Assembly: GCA_024689505.1 (NCBI GenBank)
Contig: JAILDJ010000065.1
Span: 1 to 49,580, forward strand
Origin: Clostridiales bacterium
GTDB taxonomy: Bacteria; Bacillota; Clostridia; Lachnospirales; Bianqueaceae
Direction: 5' to 3'
DNA: 49,580 nt
Part shown: piece after piece, positions 41,873-49,580 of the stretch
Numbering within the stretch: the stretch's first letter is position 1
Layout of the letters: every line of letters begins with the position of its first letter
The notes under the pieces: model-generated
Told to the model about the DNA's origin: nothing
What the model saw: the letters and a program-made list of their open reading frames with translations, nothing else
The model's database searches: none
Position numbers and translations under genes: made by a program

Positions 41873-42813
41873 AGTTGGATCTCCTCCACAGCCTGATCCA
41901 GGATCCGGATCTCTTCTTCAGTCAGGCTCCAATCGAACGCTTTCGTATTGTCCTCCACCTTGTCACGCGTCTGCGCGCCGACCAAGCAAGTGGAAACAAA
42001 GCTCCGGGCCGCGGTCCATTGCAGAGCTACCTGCGCAGGTGTCGCCTCATGTGCCGCGGCGATCTTGTCCATGACCTGCACTAATCCCATGACCTGTGAG
42101 AACAGGGGTTCCTTGAAGAAGGGATAAAAACGGTTGCGGCTGTCCATTGGGGCGAATTCCTGGACAGTCCGATAACGACCGGTCAGGATGCCGCCGCCCA
42201 AAGCACCGTATGCCATCACACCCATACCCTGTTCCGCAGCCCAACGACAGAGTTCTTCGCTCTTGCGCGAAACCATCGAATATTGCGGCTGATAGGCTTC
42301 GATCTCACAATACTGGGACGCTTCTTCCATCTGCGCCTGACTGAAATTGGAGACGCCGATGTGACGTACTTTGCCCTCTTCCTTCAGCTGTACGAGTGCT
42401 GCGAACGTCTCGTTGAAAGGCACGTTCGGATCCGGCCAATGTACCAGCAGCAGATCGATCACATCGGTCCGCAGGCGTTCCAGGGATTCATCGCACAGCG
42501 ACAGGATCCGCTCCGGACGGCCATTACGTACATATTTACCGTCGATGAATTCGTTGCCCGTTTTCGTTGTCAGGAAGACTTTATTTCTAAGGCCGTTTTG
42601 TTCAAGTGCTTTACCGACCAAACGTTCCGCAGCACCTGCGTTATAGGCAGGGGCCGTATCGATCAGGTTGATCCCCTGCTCGACCGCGGCCACGATCGCA
42701 TCGAGTTTGACCGCATCTTCATAGGTATCCCATCCGGCGCCGCCTATGCCCCAGGTCCCCAGTGCGATGGCTGAAGCTTTGAAACCGGTTTTTCCAAAAT
42801 CTTTGTACAGCAT
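41869..42813 (-). CDS. Aldo/keto reductase
   Basis: 314 aa, TIM-barrel NADPH-dependent oxidoreductase. Catalytic set: Asp and Tyr in NLIDTAPAYNAG, Lys in FLTTKTG, His in LLVHWPDP. Start at 42813 with AGGAG 9 nt before it; the frame opens six codons earlier, over this site. First of the three-gene unit with the MBL hydrolase and DUF2804. Confidence 0.94.
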   Translation of the reverse strand: MLYKDFGKTGFKASAIALGTWGIGGAGWDTYEDAVKLDAIVAAVEQGINLIDTAPAYNAGAAERLVGKALEQNGLRNKVFLTTKTGNEFIDGKYVRNGRPERILSLCDESLERLRTDVIDLLLVHWPDPNVPFNETFAALVQLKEEGKVRHIGVSNFSQAQMEEASQYCEIEAYQPQYSMVSRKSEELCRWAAEQGMGVMAYGALGGGILTGRYRTVQEFAPMDSRNRFYPFFKEPLFSQVMGLVQVMDKIAAAHEATPAQVALQWTAARSFVSTCLVGAQTRDKVEDNTKAFDWSLTEEEIRILDQAVEEIQL

Positions 42814-42903
42814 CTTTACTTCTCCTGTCACTTCGAAATCGCCGGAGGCGAGTTTTCTTGTGTCTCAAGTATTGTTTGTTCACAATGTGCTGAAAACACA
42901 AGT

Positions 42904-42943
42904 GCACCTCCTATTGGTCTCACTATAAACCAAACGGAGGTGC
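42904..42943 (-). other. Hairpin after kbl without a classic U-tract
   Basis: GCACCTCC (42904-42911)/GGAGGTGC (42936-42943) with an inner TTGGT/ACCAA pair of 5 bp (42914-42918/42929-42933). On the minus strand only CACUUGUGUUUUC follows, so it may be a weak terminator or an RNA 3' stem of the tdh-kbl message. I see no clear promoter in the rest of the gap (42814-42903). Confidence 0.6.
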
Positions 42944-42952
42944 TCTGCAAGC

Positions 42953-44134
42953 TTAAATTCCCAATTCTTCCTTCACTTCACGGAAGCACCGGACGACGTA
43001 ATCCAGGTCTTCCTTAGTGTGTCCCGCAGAGATCTGCACACGGATGCGTGCCTTCCCCTTGGGTACGACCGGATAAACAAAACCGGTTACATAGACTCCT
43101 TTTTCCAACATCTTTTCCGCGACCTTGCCGGCAACATGGGCGTCATAAAACATGATCGCCACGATGGGATGCGTGCTTTCGATGATATCGAATCCGACTT
43201 CACGGATCTTTGCCCGGAAGTAGGCGGTGTTCTCATGGACTTTATCCCGAAGTTCCGTGCTTTCCTGCAGCATAGTAAAGGTTTCATACGCTGCAGCGGC
43301 TATGGCTGGCGCCAGTGTATTGGAGAACAGATATGGCCGGCTCTTCTGCCGCAGCATATCGATGATCTCCTGGCGGCCGCTGGTGTATCCACCGGAAGCG
43401 CCGCCCAGCGCTTTGCCTAACGTGCCGGTGATGACATCGACCCGGCCTTCCACACCGCAGGCCTCTGCGGTTCCCTTACCATGTTCACCCATGAATCCGA
43501 CCGCATGGCTGTCGTCCACCATGACCAACGCGTCATATTCATCCGCCAGATCGCAGATGCTCTTCAGATCCGCAATGATCCCGTCCATAGAGAAGACCCC
43601 ATCGGTAGCGATCATCCTGATGCGTGCGTTCTTCGCTTCTTCCAGGCAGCGGCGGAGATCTTCCATGTCGTTGTTCTTGTAACGGAACCGCTGTGCTTTG
43701 CACAGACGGACGCCATCGATGATGCTGGCATGGTTCAGTTCATCGGAAATGATCGCATCCTCCGGCCCCAGCAAGGTCTCGAACAGACCTCCGTTGGCAT
43801 CAAAGCAGGAACTGTACAGGATCGTATCATCTGTGCCAAGAAAAGCACTGATCTTAGCTTCCAGATCCTTGTGCAGCTGCTGCGTACCGCAGATAAATCG
43901 CACGGACGACAGGCCATATCCCCAGGTATCGTAACTCTTCCGGGCCGCCTCCTTCAACCGCTCGCTGTTGGACAGTCCCAGATAATTATTCGCGCACATA
44001 TTGATCACGTTCTTCGCTGCTGTGGTATCGATGTGGCTCTGCTGCGGCGTGGTGATGATCCGCTCATTCTTGTACAAGCCGTCAGCCTTCAGTTGCTCCA
44101 GTGTCCCGGTAAAGTATTGATATGCAGATTTCAT
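42953..44134 (-). CDS. kbl: Glycine C-acetyltransferase (2-amino-3-ketobutyrate CoA ligase)
   Basis: 393 aa PLP enzyme of the alpha-oxoamine synthase family. It splits 2-amino-3-ketobutyrate with CoA into glycine and acetyl-CoA. Landmarks are [12 protein letters not shown] near 45-56, [16 protein letters not shown], and the PLP lysine in [18 protein letters not shown]. It follows tdh by 70 nt on the same strand, the classic threonine degradation pair. Confidence 0.96.
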   Translation of the reverse strand: MKSAYQYFTGTLEQLKADGLYKNERIITTPQQSHIDTTAAKNVINMCANNYLGLSNSERLKEAARKSYDTWGYGLSSVRFICGTQQLHKDLEAKISAFLGTDDTILYSSCFDANGGLFETLLGPEDAIISDELNHASIIDGVRLCKAQRFRYKNNDMEDLRRCLEEAKNARIRMIATDGVFSMDGIIADLKSICDLADEYDALVMVDDSHAVGFMGEHGKGTAEACGVEGRVDVITGTLGKALGGASGGYTSGRQEIIDMLRQKSRPYLFSNTLAPAIAAAAYETFTMLQESTELRDKVHENTAYFRAKIREVGFDIIESTHPIVAIMFYDAHVAGKVAEKMLEKGVYVTGFVYPVVPKGKARIRVQISAGHTKEDLDYVVRCFREVKEELGI

Positions 44135-44204
44135 AGTTTTTCTCCTTCTTGTGATCCGAAATCGCCGCAGACGATCTGCCGCAATCCTTTAGTATTCTAT
44201 GTGT

Positions 44205-45272
44205 TCAGTTTTGTGAAGGCACGCTTGTCCAGTCCAACACGACTTTACCGGAATTGCCGCTATTCATGACCGCGAAGCCTTTCTCGTAGTCGCGGAAATC
44301 AAAGCGATGGGTCTGGACTTTTCTTACATCCAGACCGCTTTCCAGCATATAACTCATCTTGTGCCATGTGTTGAAGACCTTGCGCCCGTAGATGCCCCGG
44401 ATCGTAAGCCCGTTCCAGACGATCTTTTGCCAGTCAACAGGCGGTTGTTTGGCGTGGATGCCAAGCACAGCGATGTTGCCGCCGTTATTCATGGTATCGA
44501 TCATCGATGCGAAGGCGGAGCCATTGCCGCTCATCTCAAGGCCAACATCGAAACCCTCCTTCATGCCGATAGCTTTCATTGTGTCTTCCAGTTTTTCCCT
44601 GGATACATTGACCGTGTAGACCTCCGGCGTGATCTCCTTGCAAAGGTTCAGGCGGTAATCATTGACGTCGGTCACAACGACACGGCGGGCACCGACGTGA
44701 TGTGCGATCGCTGCGGCCATCATCCCGATCGCACCGCATCCGGTGATCAGCACGTCCTCGCCGACCATATCGTAGGTCAAGGCAGTGTGCACTGCATTGC
44801 CCAGCGGATCGAAAGAAGAGACCATATCTTCCGTGATAGTATCTGTGATAGTCACCGGAACCACATTGTCCTTCGGAATGACCAGGTATTCTGCAAACGC
44901 GCCATTGCGATTGACGCCGACACCCCTCGCATTGCGGCACAAGTGTTTGCGCCCTTCTCGACAATTCCGGCATACCCCGCAAGTGATATGCCCCTCACCG
45001 GTGACGATCTGTCCGACCTGATATTCCGTGACCGCGTCTCCGATCTCCACAATCTCGCCGCAATATTCATGGCCGATGATCGTACCCGGCACGATGGTCT
45101 TCTGCGACCATTCGTCCCAGTTATAAATATGCAGATCCGTGCCACAGATGGACGTTTTGTGGATCTTGATCTTGACATCGTTCGGGCCGACTTCCGGCTC
45201 CGGTACCTGCATCAAAGTCAAGCCCGGAGCTGCCTCCGCCTTGACCAAAGCATACATTAATCTTTGATTCAT
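44205..45272 (-). CDS. tdh: L-threonine 3-dehydrogenase
   Basis: 355 aa zinc MDR dehydrogenase. Oxidises threonine to 2-amino-3-ketobutyrate with NAD+. Catalytic zinc Cys/His: CGTDLHIYNWDEW and GHEYCGEI; structural zinc: CGVCRNCREGRKHLC; NAD loop near TGCGAIGMMAAAIA. The LHIYNWDEW motif is typical of Tdh. ATG at 45272 with AGAGG upstream. Confidence 0.96.
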   Translation of the reverse strand: MNQRLMYALVKAEAAPGLTLMQVPEPEVGPNDVKIKIHKTSICGTDLHIYNWDEWSQKTIVPGTIIGHEYCGEIVEIGDAVTEYQVGQIVTGEGHITCGVCRNCREGRKHLCRNARGVGVNRNGAFAEYLVIPKDNVVPVTITDTITEDMVSSFDPLGNAVHTALTYDMVGEDVLITGCGAIGMMAAAIAHHVGARRVVVTDVNDYRLNLCKEITPEVYTVNVSREKLEDTMKAIGMKEGFDVGLEMSGNGSAFASMIDTMNNGGNIAVLGIHAKQPPVDWQKIVWNGLTIRGIYGRKVFNTWHKMSYMLESGLDVRKVQTHRFDFRDYEKGFAVMNSGNSGKVVLDWTSVPSQN

Positions 45273-45349
45273 GTTCCAGCCTCTTTCCCATGCACGGTTG
45301 TTCGCTTATGGCGGACATACCTATTGCATCCGTCCCTATTACAAGGACA

Positions 45350-45378
45350 ATTATCCCATAGAAACTACTGCTAGTCAA
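45350..45378 (-). promoter_or_regulatory. tdh-kbl promoter
   Basis: Minus strand TTGACT (45373-45378), 17-nt spacer, GATAAT (45350-45355) with extended TGG. The leader of about 70 nt has two weak hairpins but no riboswitch that I recognise. Confidence 0.78.
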
Positions 45379-45389
45379 CACTTATCCAC

Positions 45390-45431
45390 AAAAAAAGTGA
45401 TGTTTCCACACAAATTCTGTGGAAACATCAC
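45390..45431 (-). terminator. Terminator of the M3 oligopeptidase gene
   Basis: Perfect 14-bp stem (45397-45410/45418-45431), 7-nt loop and seven U on the minus strand. Confidence 0.92.
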
Positions 45432-45439
45432 AAATTTCA

Positions 45440-47143
45440 TCATGCGATCCCGGTCATATCGTACGCGTCCAGGAAACGGTCAGCCGCTTCACAGACCGTC
45501 TTCAGACACTCTGGATCGAACGGGCTGGTCAGACCGGCATTCGCCAGGAGCTCCTTGAACGTGACGCTGCCGCCCTGCTTCGTATAGGCCATGTAGCGTT
45601 CCCAGGCCTTGGGCTGATCCTGCTGGATCAATGCCCAGAACTGCAGAGACACGGTTTGCGCCAGGCAATAATCGATATAATAGAAGGGGCTGCCATAGAT
45701 ATGCATCTGCCGCTGCCAACCTTCGCCATCGCCATAGAAGGGGATGTCGTCCAGGCGGACCCAAGGCATATACACACCCAGGAGCTCTTTCCAGGTATCG
45801 TGACGCTCACGCGGGGTCATGTCCGGCTTTTCATATACGATATGCTGGAAATGATCCACCATGGTGCCATAAGGGATAAAGGTAAGCGCACCTGCCAGGT
45901 GGCTGTAGCGGAACTTACGTGCATCCTTGCCGAAGAAGTCCTCCGCCCAGGGCTCCGCGAAGAATTCCATGGACATGGAATGGACCTCGCAGGCCTCCAT
46001 GCCCGGCCAGATCGTGGAAATGGGGATACGATCCGCATTGGTGTACATGGCAAAAGCATGTCCGGCTTCATGCGTCACGACTTCAACGTCGCCCGCGGTG
46101 CCGTTGAAGTTGGCGAAGATGAAAGGTACACCATAGTCCTCGATGCCGGTGCAGTAGCCGCCGCCCTCTTTGCCTTCGGTGCTTAAGACATCCATCAAAC
46201 CGTAATCCCGCATCATATGGAAGAAAGCACCGGTCTCAGGTGACAGTGCATCATAGAAGACCTCGCCGGCTTTCAGCGTGTCTTCAGCACCGCCCTGCGG
46301 ACGCGGATTGCCGGAGCGGAACTGCAAGGCGTTGTCCGCGAAATTCATAGGATACGAAAGGCCCAGACGCTTCGCCTGCTGCTGGTAGACCTTGTCTGCG
46401 ATCGGCACCAGATAGGTGCGCACGGCTTCACGGAACCGCTCCACGTCCGTCTTGTCGTAGCAGTTGCGCTGCATGCGGTAGTAGCCCAGCTGCGTATAGC
46501 CATCGTAGCCCAGTTTGCGGCCCATGGTGTCCCGCAGATGGACCAGCCGGTCGTAGATCTCGTCCAGTTCCGCCTGGTGATCTTTGTACCACTGTCCTTC
46601 CGCTTTCCACGCGGCCAGGCGGCGAGCATCGTCCGCATCGGTCTTGAAAGGTGTCATCTGAGATAATGTATAAACACCAGACTCAAAGGGGATCTGGGCG
46701 GAAGCCAGCAGCTTGCCGTATTTGGTGGTCAGGTCGTTCTCTTGCTGCATCTCTTCAATGATCTCAGGAGAGAATGCTTTGCGTTCGATCTCCGCATTCA
46801 GGAACATGATATCACCATACTCCGCGGCGAAGTCCGCCCGGAAGGGAGAACTCAGCATGGCATCGAGCCAGGCCTGTTCATATTCCTGCAGTTCCGGTCC
46901 TGCCTGGTTCCAGAAATCATTTTCTGCATCATAAAAAGTGTCGCGGGTATCGATGGAATGGCGGATCATCGCCAGATTCATCAATGTGGAAAGGTGCTTC
47001 TCCGAGACTTCCCGCTGCAGGAAGACCTTCCTGGCCTCTTCATAGGTGGACGCGGCGCGGAAGGCTTCGGTAAAGTCTTTCGCTTCCTGCTTCAATGCTT
47101 CCAGGTCCGGCCGCTCATACGGCATATCTTTGAAATTGATCAT
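45440..47143 (-). CDS. M3 family oligoendopeptidase (PepF-like)
   Basis: 567 aa cytosolic zinc peptidase for short peptides. The HEAGHAF active site (HExxH) sits in VEVVTHEAGHAFAMYTN near residue 350-366, and the third zinc ligand Glu is probably in MEACEVHSMSMEFF. Normal length for the M3B oligoendopeptidase F-related group. AAAGGA precedes the ATG. Confidence 0.94.
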   Translation of the reverse strand: MINFKDMPYERPDLEALKQEAKDFTEAFRAASTYEEARKVFLQREVSEKHLSTLMNLAMIRHSIDTRDTFYDAENDFWNQAGPELQEYEQAWLDAMLSSPFRADFAAEYGDIMFLNAEIERKAFSPEIIEEMQQENDLTTKYGKLLASAQIPFESGVYTLSQMTPFKTDADDARRLAAWKAEGQWYKDHQAELDEIYDRLVHLRDTMGRKLGYDGYTQLGYYRMQRNCYDKTDVERFREAVRTYLVPIADKVYQQQAKRLGLSYPMNFADNALQFRSGNPRPQGGAEDTLKAGEVFYDALSPETGAFFHMMRDYGLMDVLSTEGKEGGGYCTGIEDYGVPFIFANFNGTAGDVEVVTHEAGHAFAMYTNADRIPISTIWPGMEACEVHSMSMEFFAEPWAEDFFGKDARKFRYSHLAGALTFIPYGTMVDHFQHIVYEKPDMTPRERHDTWKELLGVYMPWVRLDDIPFYGDGEGWQRQMHIYGSPFYYIDYCLAQTVSLQFWALIQQDQPKAWERYMAYTKQGGSVTFKELLANAGLTSPFDPECLKTVCEAADRFLDAYDMTGIA

Positions 47144-47173
47144 GTTTGGATTCCTTTCTGTAAAGCTTTTCGT

Positions 47174-47202
47174 ATCTTACCATATCCTGTAACCACTTGC
47201 AA
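47174..47202 (-). promoter_or_regulatory. M3 oligopeptidase promoter
   Basis: Minus strand TTGCAA (47197-47202), 17-nt spacer, TAAGAT (47174-47179) with extended TGG. Confidence 0.72.
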
Positions 47203-47211
47203 GGCAGGTCC

Positions 47212-47240
47212 TTGTATCTATATTTTACCTATGATACAAT
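47212..47240 (+). promoter_or_regulatory. ABC exporter promoter
   Basis: TTGTAT (47212-47217), 17-nt spacer, TACAAT (47235-47240) with extended TGA. It is divergent from the M3 promoter, with the -35 boxes 9 nt apart. Confidence 0.72.
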
Positions 47241-47273
47241 GTTTGCAAGTTTTACCTGAAAGGGGTGTTGTCC

Positions 47274-49097
47274 ATGCCGCCCGGAGGTGGTCCCCGTGGA
47301 AGTCAGTTCATGACTGACGAAGAAAAACAGCAGGCTCCACGCGTAACCAAGGCCTTGCTGATGCGTGTATTCTCTTATCTGAAACCCTACTGGAAGCAGC
47401 TGCTTCTGGTCCTTGTCTGCCTGGTGGCGTCCTCCGCCTTCTCCATCCTGCCGTCGGTCCTGACGGGTAAGATCATCGATGAAGGCCTGATCGGAAGGAG
47501 CCTTAGCAAACTCATCTATTTCATCCTGCTGTCTCTGGGCGTGACCCTGGCCTCCAACCTGATCGGTGTCGGACAGAACTATATCAACACATGGATCGCC
47601 CAGCATATCACCTTCGATATGCGCAACAACATGTTCCGCCACCTGCAGAAGATGAGCCAGCACTTCTTCACGACCAACAACCAGGGGGACATCATCACCC
47701 GCATGACCAGCGATATCGATGGTGTGGAGCGTGTTGTGACCGGTACCTTCGCCAGCATCCTGTCGAACTCCATCACTTTGGTCATCGCCGTCATCGCCAT
47801 GTTCCAGAAAAACTGGCTGCTGGCCTTGATCGGCATCGCGGTGACGCCCTTGTTCGTGATCCCGACCCGACGCGCCGGCAAGACCCGCTGGATGCTGACC
47901 CGGGAGGCCCAGGAGTGCAACGACGAGATCAACGGGATCCTGAACGAGACCCTGTCCGTCAGCGGGCAGCTGCTGGTCAAGCTCTTCGGCAAGGAGGAGC
48001 AGGAATATACCCGTTATGAAAATGTGAACCGCCGGATGATCAAGCTGCACATCCGGGAAAGCATGGCCGGCCGCTGGTTCTTTGTCGTCCTGAGCACGGT
48101 CACCAGCATCGGGCCGATGCTGCTCTACCTGGTGGGCGGCATCCTGATGATGAAGTATAACAGTTCCCTCACCGTCGGTGACATCACCGTTCTGGTGGCG
48201 CTGCTGGGCCGTTTGTACGGGCCGGTCAACAGCCTGCTGAACGTCCAGGTGGACTGGATCCGGTCGATGGCGCTCTTCACCCGCATCTTCGATTATCTGG
48301 ATCTGCCGGTGGAGATCGAAAACGCCCCGAACGCACTGGTGCTGACCCGCGCGACCGGGCAGGTCACTTTCAAGGATGTTTCTTTCTCGTATGATAAGGA
48401 GCGGCCGATCCTGCAGCATGTCAGTTTCGAACTCAAGAGCGGCCATAGTATCGCCATCGTCGGGCCCTCCGGCTCCGGCAAAAGCACGATCATCAACCTG
48501 ATCCCCCGCCTGTACGATGTGGATGCCGGCGCCGTCCTCTTTGACGGCATCGATGTCCGCCGGCTGGATCTGAACTTCCTGCGCTCGCATATCGGTGTGG
48601 TCTCGCAGGAGACCTACCTCTTCAACGGGTCGATCCGTGACAACCTCCTGTACGCGAAGCCCGACGCGACCGAGGCCGAGATGATCGATGCCTGCAAGCG
48701 GGCGAATATCTACGATTTCATCGCCGCGCAGGAGACCGGTCTGGATACGATGGTCGGCAACCGCGGCCTGAAACTGTCAGGCGGAGAAAAACAGCGGATC
48801 TCCATCGCCCGCGTGCTGCTGAAGGATCCCGCGCTGCTGATCTTCGACGAAGCTACCTCCGCCCTGGATTCCATTTCGGAAAGCAAGATCCAGGAAGCCA
48901 TCGACCCTTTGATCCAGGAGCGCACTTCGATCCTCATCGCGCATCGTCTTTCCACCATCCTCGCGGCGGATGAGATCCTGGTCGTGCAGAACGGCCAGAT
49001 CGTGGAACGCGGCCAGCACAGCGATCTCGTGAAGGCCGGCGGCGTCTATACGGAACTGTATAACACCCAGTTCGGCAAAGGCGCCGTGACTGAGTAA
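47274..49097 (+). CDS. ABC transporter, fused membrane and ATPase domains (type IV exporter)
   Basis: 607 aa half-transporter acting as a homo- or heterodimer. Helices span about 30-320 (MsbA/BmrA-like six), and the nucleotide-binding domain is about 360-600 with Walker [11 protein letters not shown]-loop VSQETYLFNGS, signature LSGGEKQR, Walker B ALLIFDEATSALDS and H-loop IAHRLST. ATG at 47274 with AGGGG 8 nt upstream is preferred over a GTG three codons earlier. The N-terminus is rich in Pro/Gly. Substrate (drug, lipid or peptide) unknown. No partner half is beside it. Confidence 0.94.
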   Translation: MPPGGGPRGSQFMTDEEKQQAPRVTKALLMRVFSYLKPYWKQLLLVLVCLVASSAFSILPSVLTGKIIDEGLIGRSLSKLIYFILLSLGVTLASNLIGVGQNYINTWIAQHITFDMRNNMFRHLQKMSQHFFTTNNQGDIITRMTSDIDGVERVVTGTFASILSNSITLVIAVIAMFQKNWLLALIGIAVTPLFVIPTRRAGKTRWMLTREAQECNDEINGILNETLSVSGQLLVKLFGKEEQEYTRYENVNRRMIKLHIRESMAGRWFFVVLSTVTSIGPMLLYLVGGILMMKYNSSLTVGDITVLVALLGRLYGPVNSLLNVQVDWIRSMALFTRIFDYLDLPVEIENAPNALVLTRATGQVTFKDVSFSYDKERPILQHVSFELKSGHSIAIVGPSGSGKSTIINLIPRLYDVDAGAVLFDGIDVRRLDLNFLRSHIGVVSQETYLFNGSIRDNLLYAKPDATEAEMIDACKRANIYDFIAAQETGLDTMVGNRGLKLSGGEKQRISIARVLLKDPALLIFDEATSALDSISESKIQEAIDPLIQERTSILIAHRLSTILAADEILVVQNGQIVERGQHSDLVKAGGVYTELYNTQFGKGAVTE

Positions 49098-49127
49098 CAT
49101 GCAGAACCATCGACTGAAACAGAGAAA

Positions 49128-49174
49128 GAGCCTGAAGAAACGATGCTCTCGTTTTTTCAGGCTCCTTGTTTTTT
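49128..49174 (+). terminator. Terminator of the ABC exporter gene
   Basis: 15-bp stem with one G-T pair (49128-49142/49150-49164), 7-nt loop, then CTTG and T6 (49169-49174). The tail overlaps the end of the convergent gene. Confidence 0.85.
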
Positions 49175-49580
49175 ATTGTGTATGGAACCGTTTTTTCAGT
49201 TCCAGCCAGACTTCTTTGTGGAAAAGGATCAGGCCCAGGACCGCCAGGACCGCTGCCACCGACCCCAGGACGATCATCGGCCAGTTCAGTTCCGGCCATC
49301 CGATGAATGTGGCGCCGAAGAACAGCAGCGACAGCAGGATCAGCCAGATCATGGGCATCATATTCTGCTTCTGTGTGTGGACGTCGATCGCGAAGAAGAT
49401 CGCTGTCAGGATCAGGGCGGCGGCACCGGAGATCGGGATCACGAAGCCGGCCCACCCGGGTACGAGCAGCTGGTCGATCAGCGCCTGCAGTACGGCGATG
49501 AACAGGATCGCCTTACTTGTCTGCCGGATCAGACTGTATTCAATAACATCCGGGGAAACGAACAGGTCCCAGGCCCCGAA
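49173..49580 (-). CDS. Membrane protein, unknown (5' end beyond window)
   Basis: The frame is open from the window edge to the stop at 49173, giving at least 135 residues, with about four hydrophobic segments (for example ILFIAVLQALIDQLLV, PISGAAALILTAIFFAI, IWLILLSLLFFGATFI and MIVLGSVAAVLAVLGLILF) and a basic C-terminal tail (ELKKRFHTQ). A GTG at 49442 could be an internal start, but the open frame above it looks coding. I recognise no family. Confidence 0.7.
   Translation of the reverse strand, partial: FGAWDLFVSPDVIEYSLIRQTSKAILFIAVLQALIDQLLVPGWAGFVIPISGAAALILTAIFFAIDVHTQKQNMMPMIWLILLSLLFFGATFIGWPELNWPMIVLGSVAAVLAVLGLILFHKEVWLELKKRFHTQ

Noticed and set aside
42876-42892. TTGTTTGTTCACAA, resembling a Rex operator
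   Set aside because: The spacing is 4 nt too short for the TTGTGAA-N4-TTCACAA form and only one half fits well. No clear promoter is placed by it.
45273-45349. tdh leader as a riboswitch
   Set aside because: Two weak stems only, with no match to the glycine, T-box or other aptamer blocks that I can recall.
47229-48590. 453-aa minus-strand frame over the ABC exporter
   Set aside because: Asp/Gln/His-rich shadow of the exporter gene with no recognisable domain and no upstream ribosome binding site.

Overview
The window is about 49.6 kb of chromosome from a strictly anaerobic, gut-type member of the Bacillota (Firmicutes). Supporting signs are an Rnf complex, a rubredoxin-containing flavodiiron protein, the long form of the ribosome hibernation factor HPF, a MurT/GatD-type pair, PadR and YitT families, AGGAGG ribosome binding sites and strong TTGACA/TATAAT promoters that often carry an extended -10 (TGn). 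GC content is fairly high and TGA is a normal stop codon. An Erysipelotrichia-like host is my best guess, but it is not proven. I see no tRNA, rRNA, CRISPR array, insertion sequence or phage gene. This is core-like chromosome, with about 43 protein genes (two cut by the window edges) in compact operons.

Layout. 1-4.7 kb: a cut polyol/uronate dehydrogenase with an M18 aminopeptidase, a phosphoribosyltransferase-like protein, hpf and a small secreted two-repeat protein. 4.7-14.5 kb: the centrepiece, an apparent single transcription unit on the minus strand, rnfC - rnfD/G (fused) - rnfE - rnfA - rnfB - nrfA (pentahaem nitrite reductase) - resB - ccsA - malic enzyme. 14.6-16.1 kb: the queuosine pair yhhQ-queF behind a structured leader. 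16-21 kb: an SDR reductase, a secreted Fn3/L,D-transpeptidase and a four-domain flavodiiron protein. 20.8-25 kb: a five-gene operon (histidine phosphatase, sirtuin, YitT, membrane protein, MATE). 25-29.5 kb: a small tail-anchored protein, an AIM24 protein, a lipoprotein serpin and a SpoIIE-type phosphatase. 29.5-31.7 kb: a divergent murT/gatD pair. 31.8-34.1 kb: a polar amino-acid ABC transporter. 34.2-35.5 kb: padR and a DUF2812 gene. 35.5-39 kb: an amidohydrolase, an arginase and an acyl-ACP thioesterase. 39-42.8 kb: an SPFH-domain gene under a yybP-ykoY (Mn2+) riboswitch, and a DUF2804/metallo-hydrolase/aldo-keto reductase operon. 42.9-45.3 kb: tdh-kbl threonine catabolism. 45.4-49.6 kb: an M3 oligopeptidase, an ABC exporter and a cut membrane protein.

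How the genes may work together. The Rnf operon reads as a compact respiratory module. Malic enzyme supplies pyruvate and reduced nucleotide. Rnf would exchange electrons between ferredoxin and NAD+ while pumping ions. NrfA, with its own cytochrome c maturation factors ResB/CcsA, could drain electrons to nitrite outside the membrane. No NrfH or NrfBCD partner is present, so a direct Rnf-to-NrfA transfer (as proposed for Rnf and MmcA in Methanosarcina) is the attractive but unproven idea. The flavodiiron protein would fit as O2 or NO detoxification in the same organism.

Other points worth a second look are a MurT/GatD-like pair that has lost the glutaminase Cys and His, an Mn2+ riboswitch in front of an SPFH gene, promoters nested inside terminator hairpins at two places, and a PRTase-like protein without the acidic pair of the PRPP loop.
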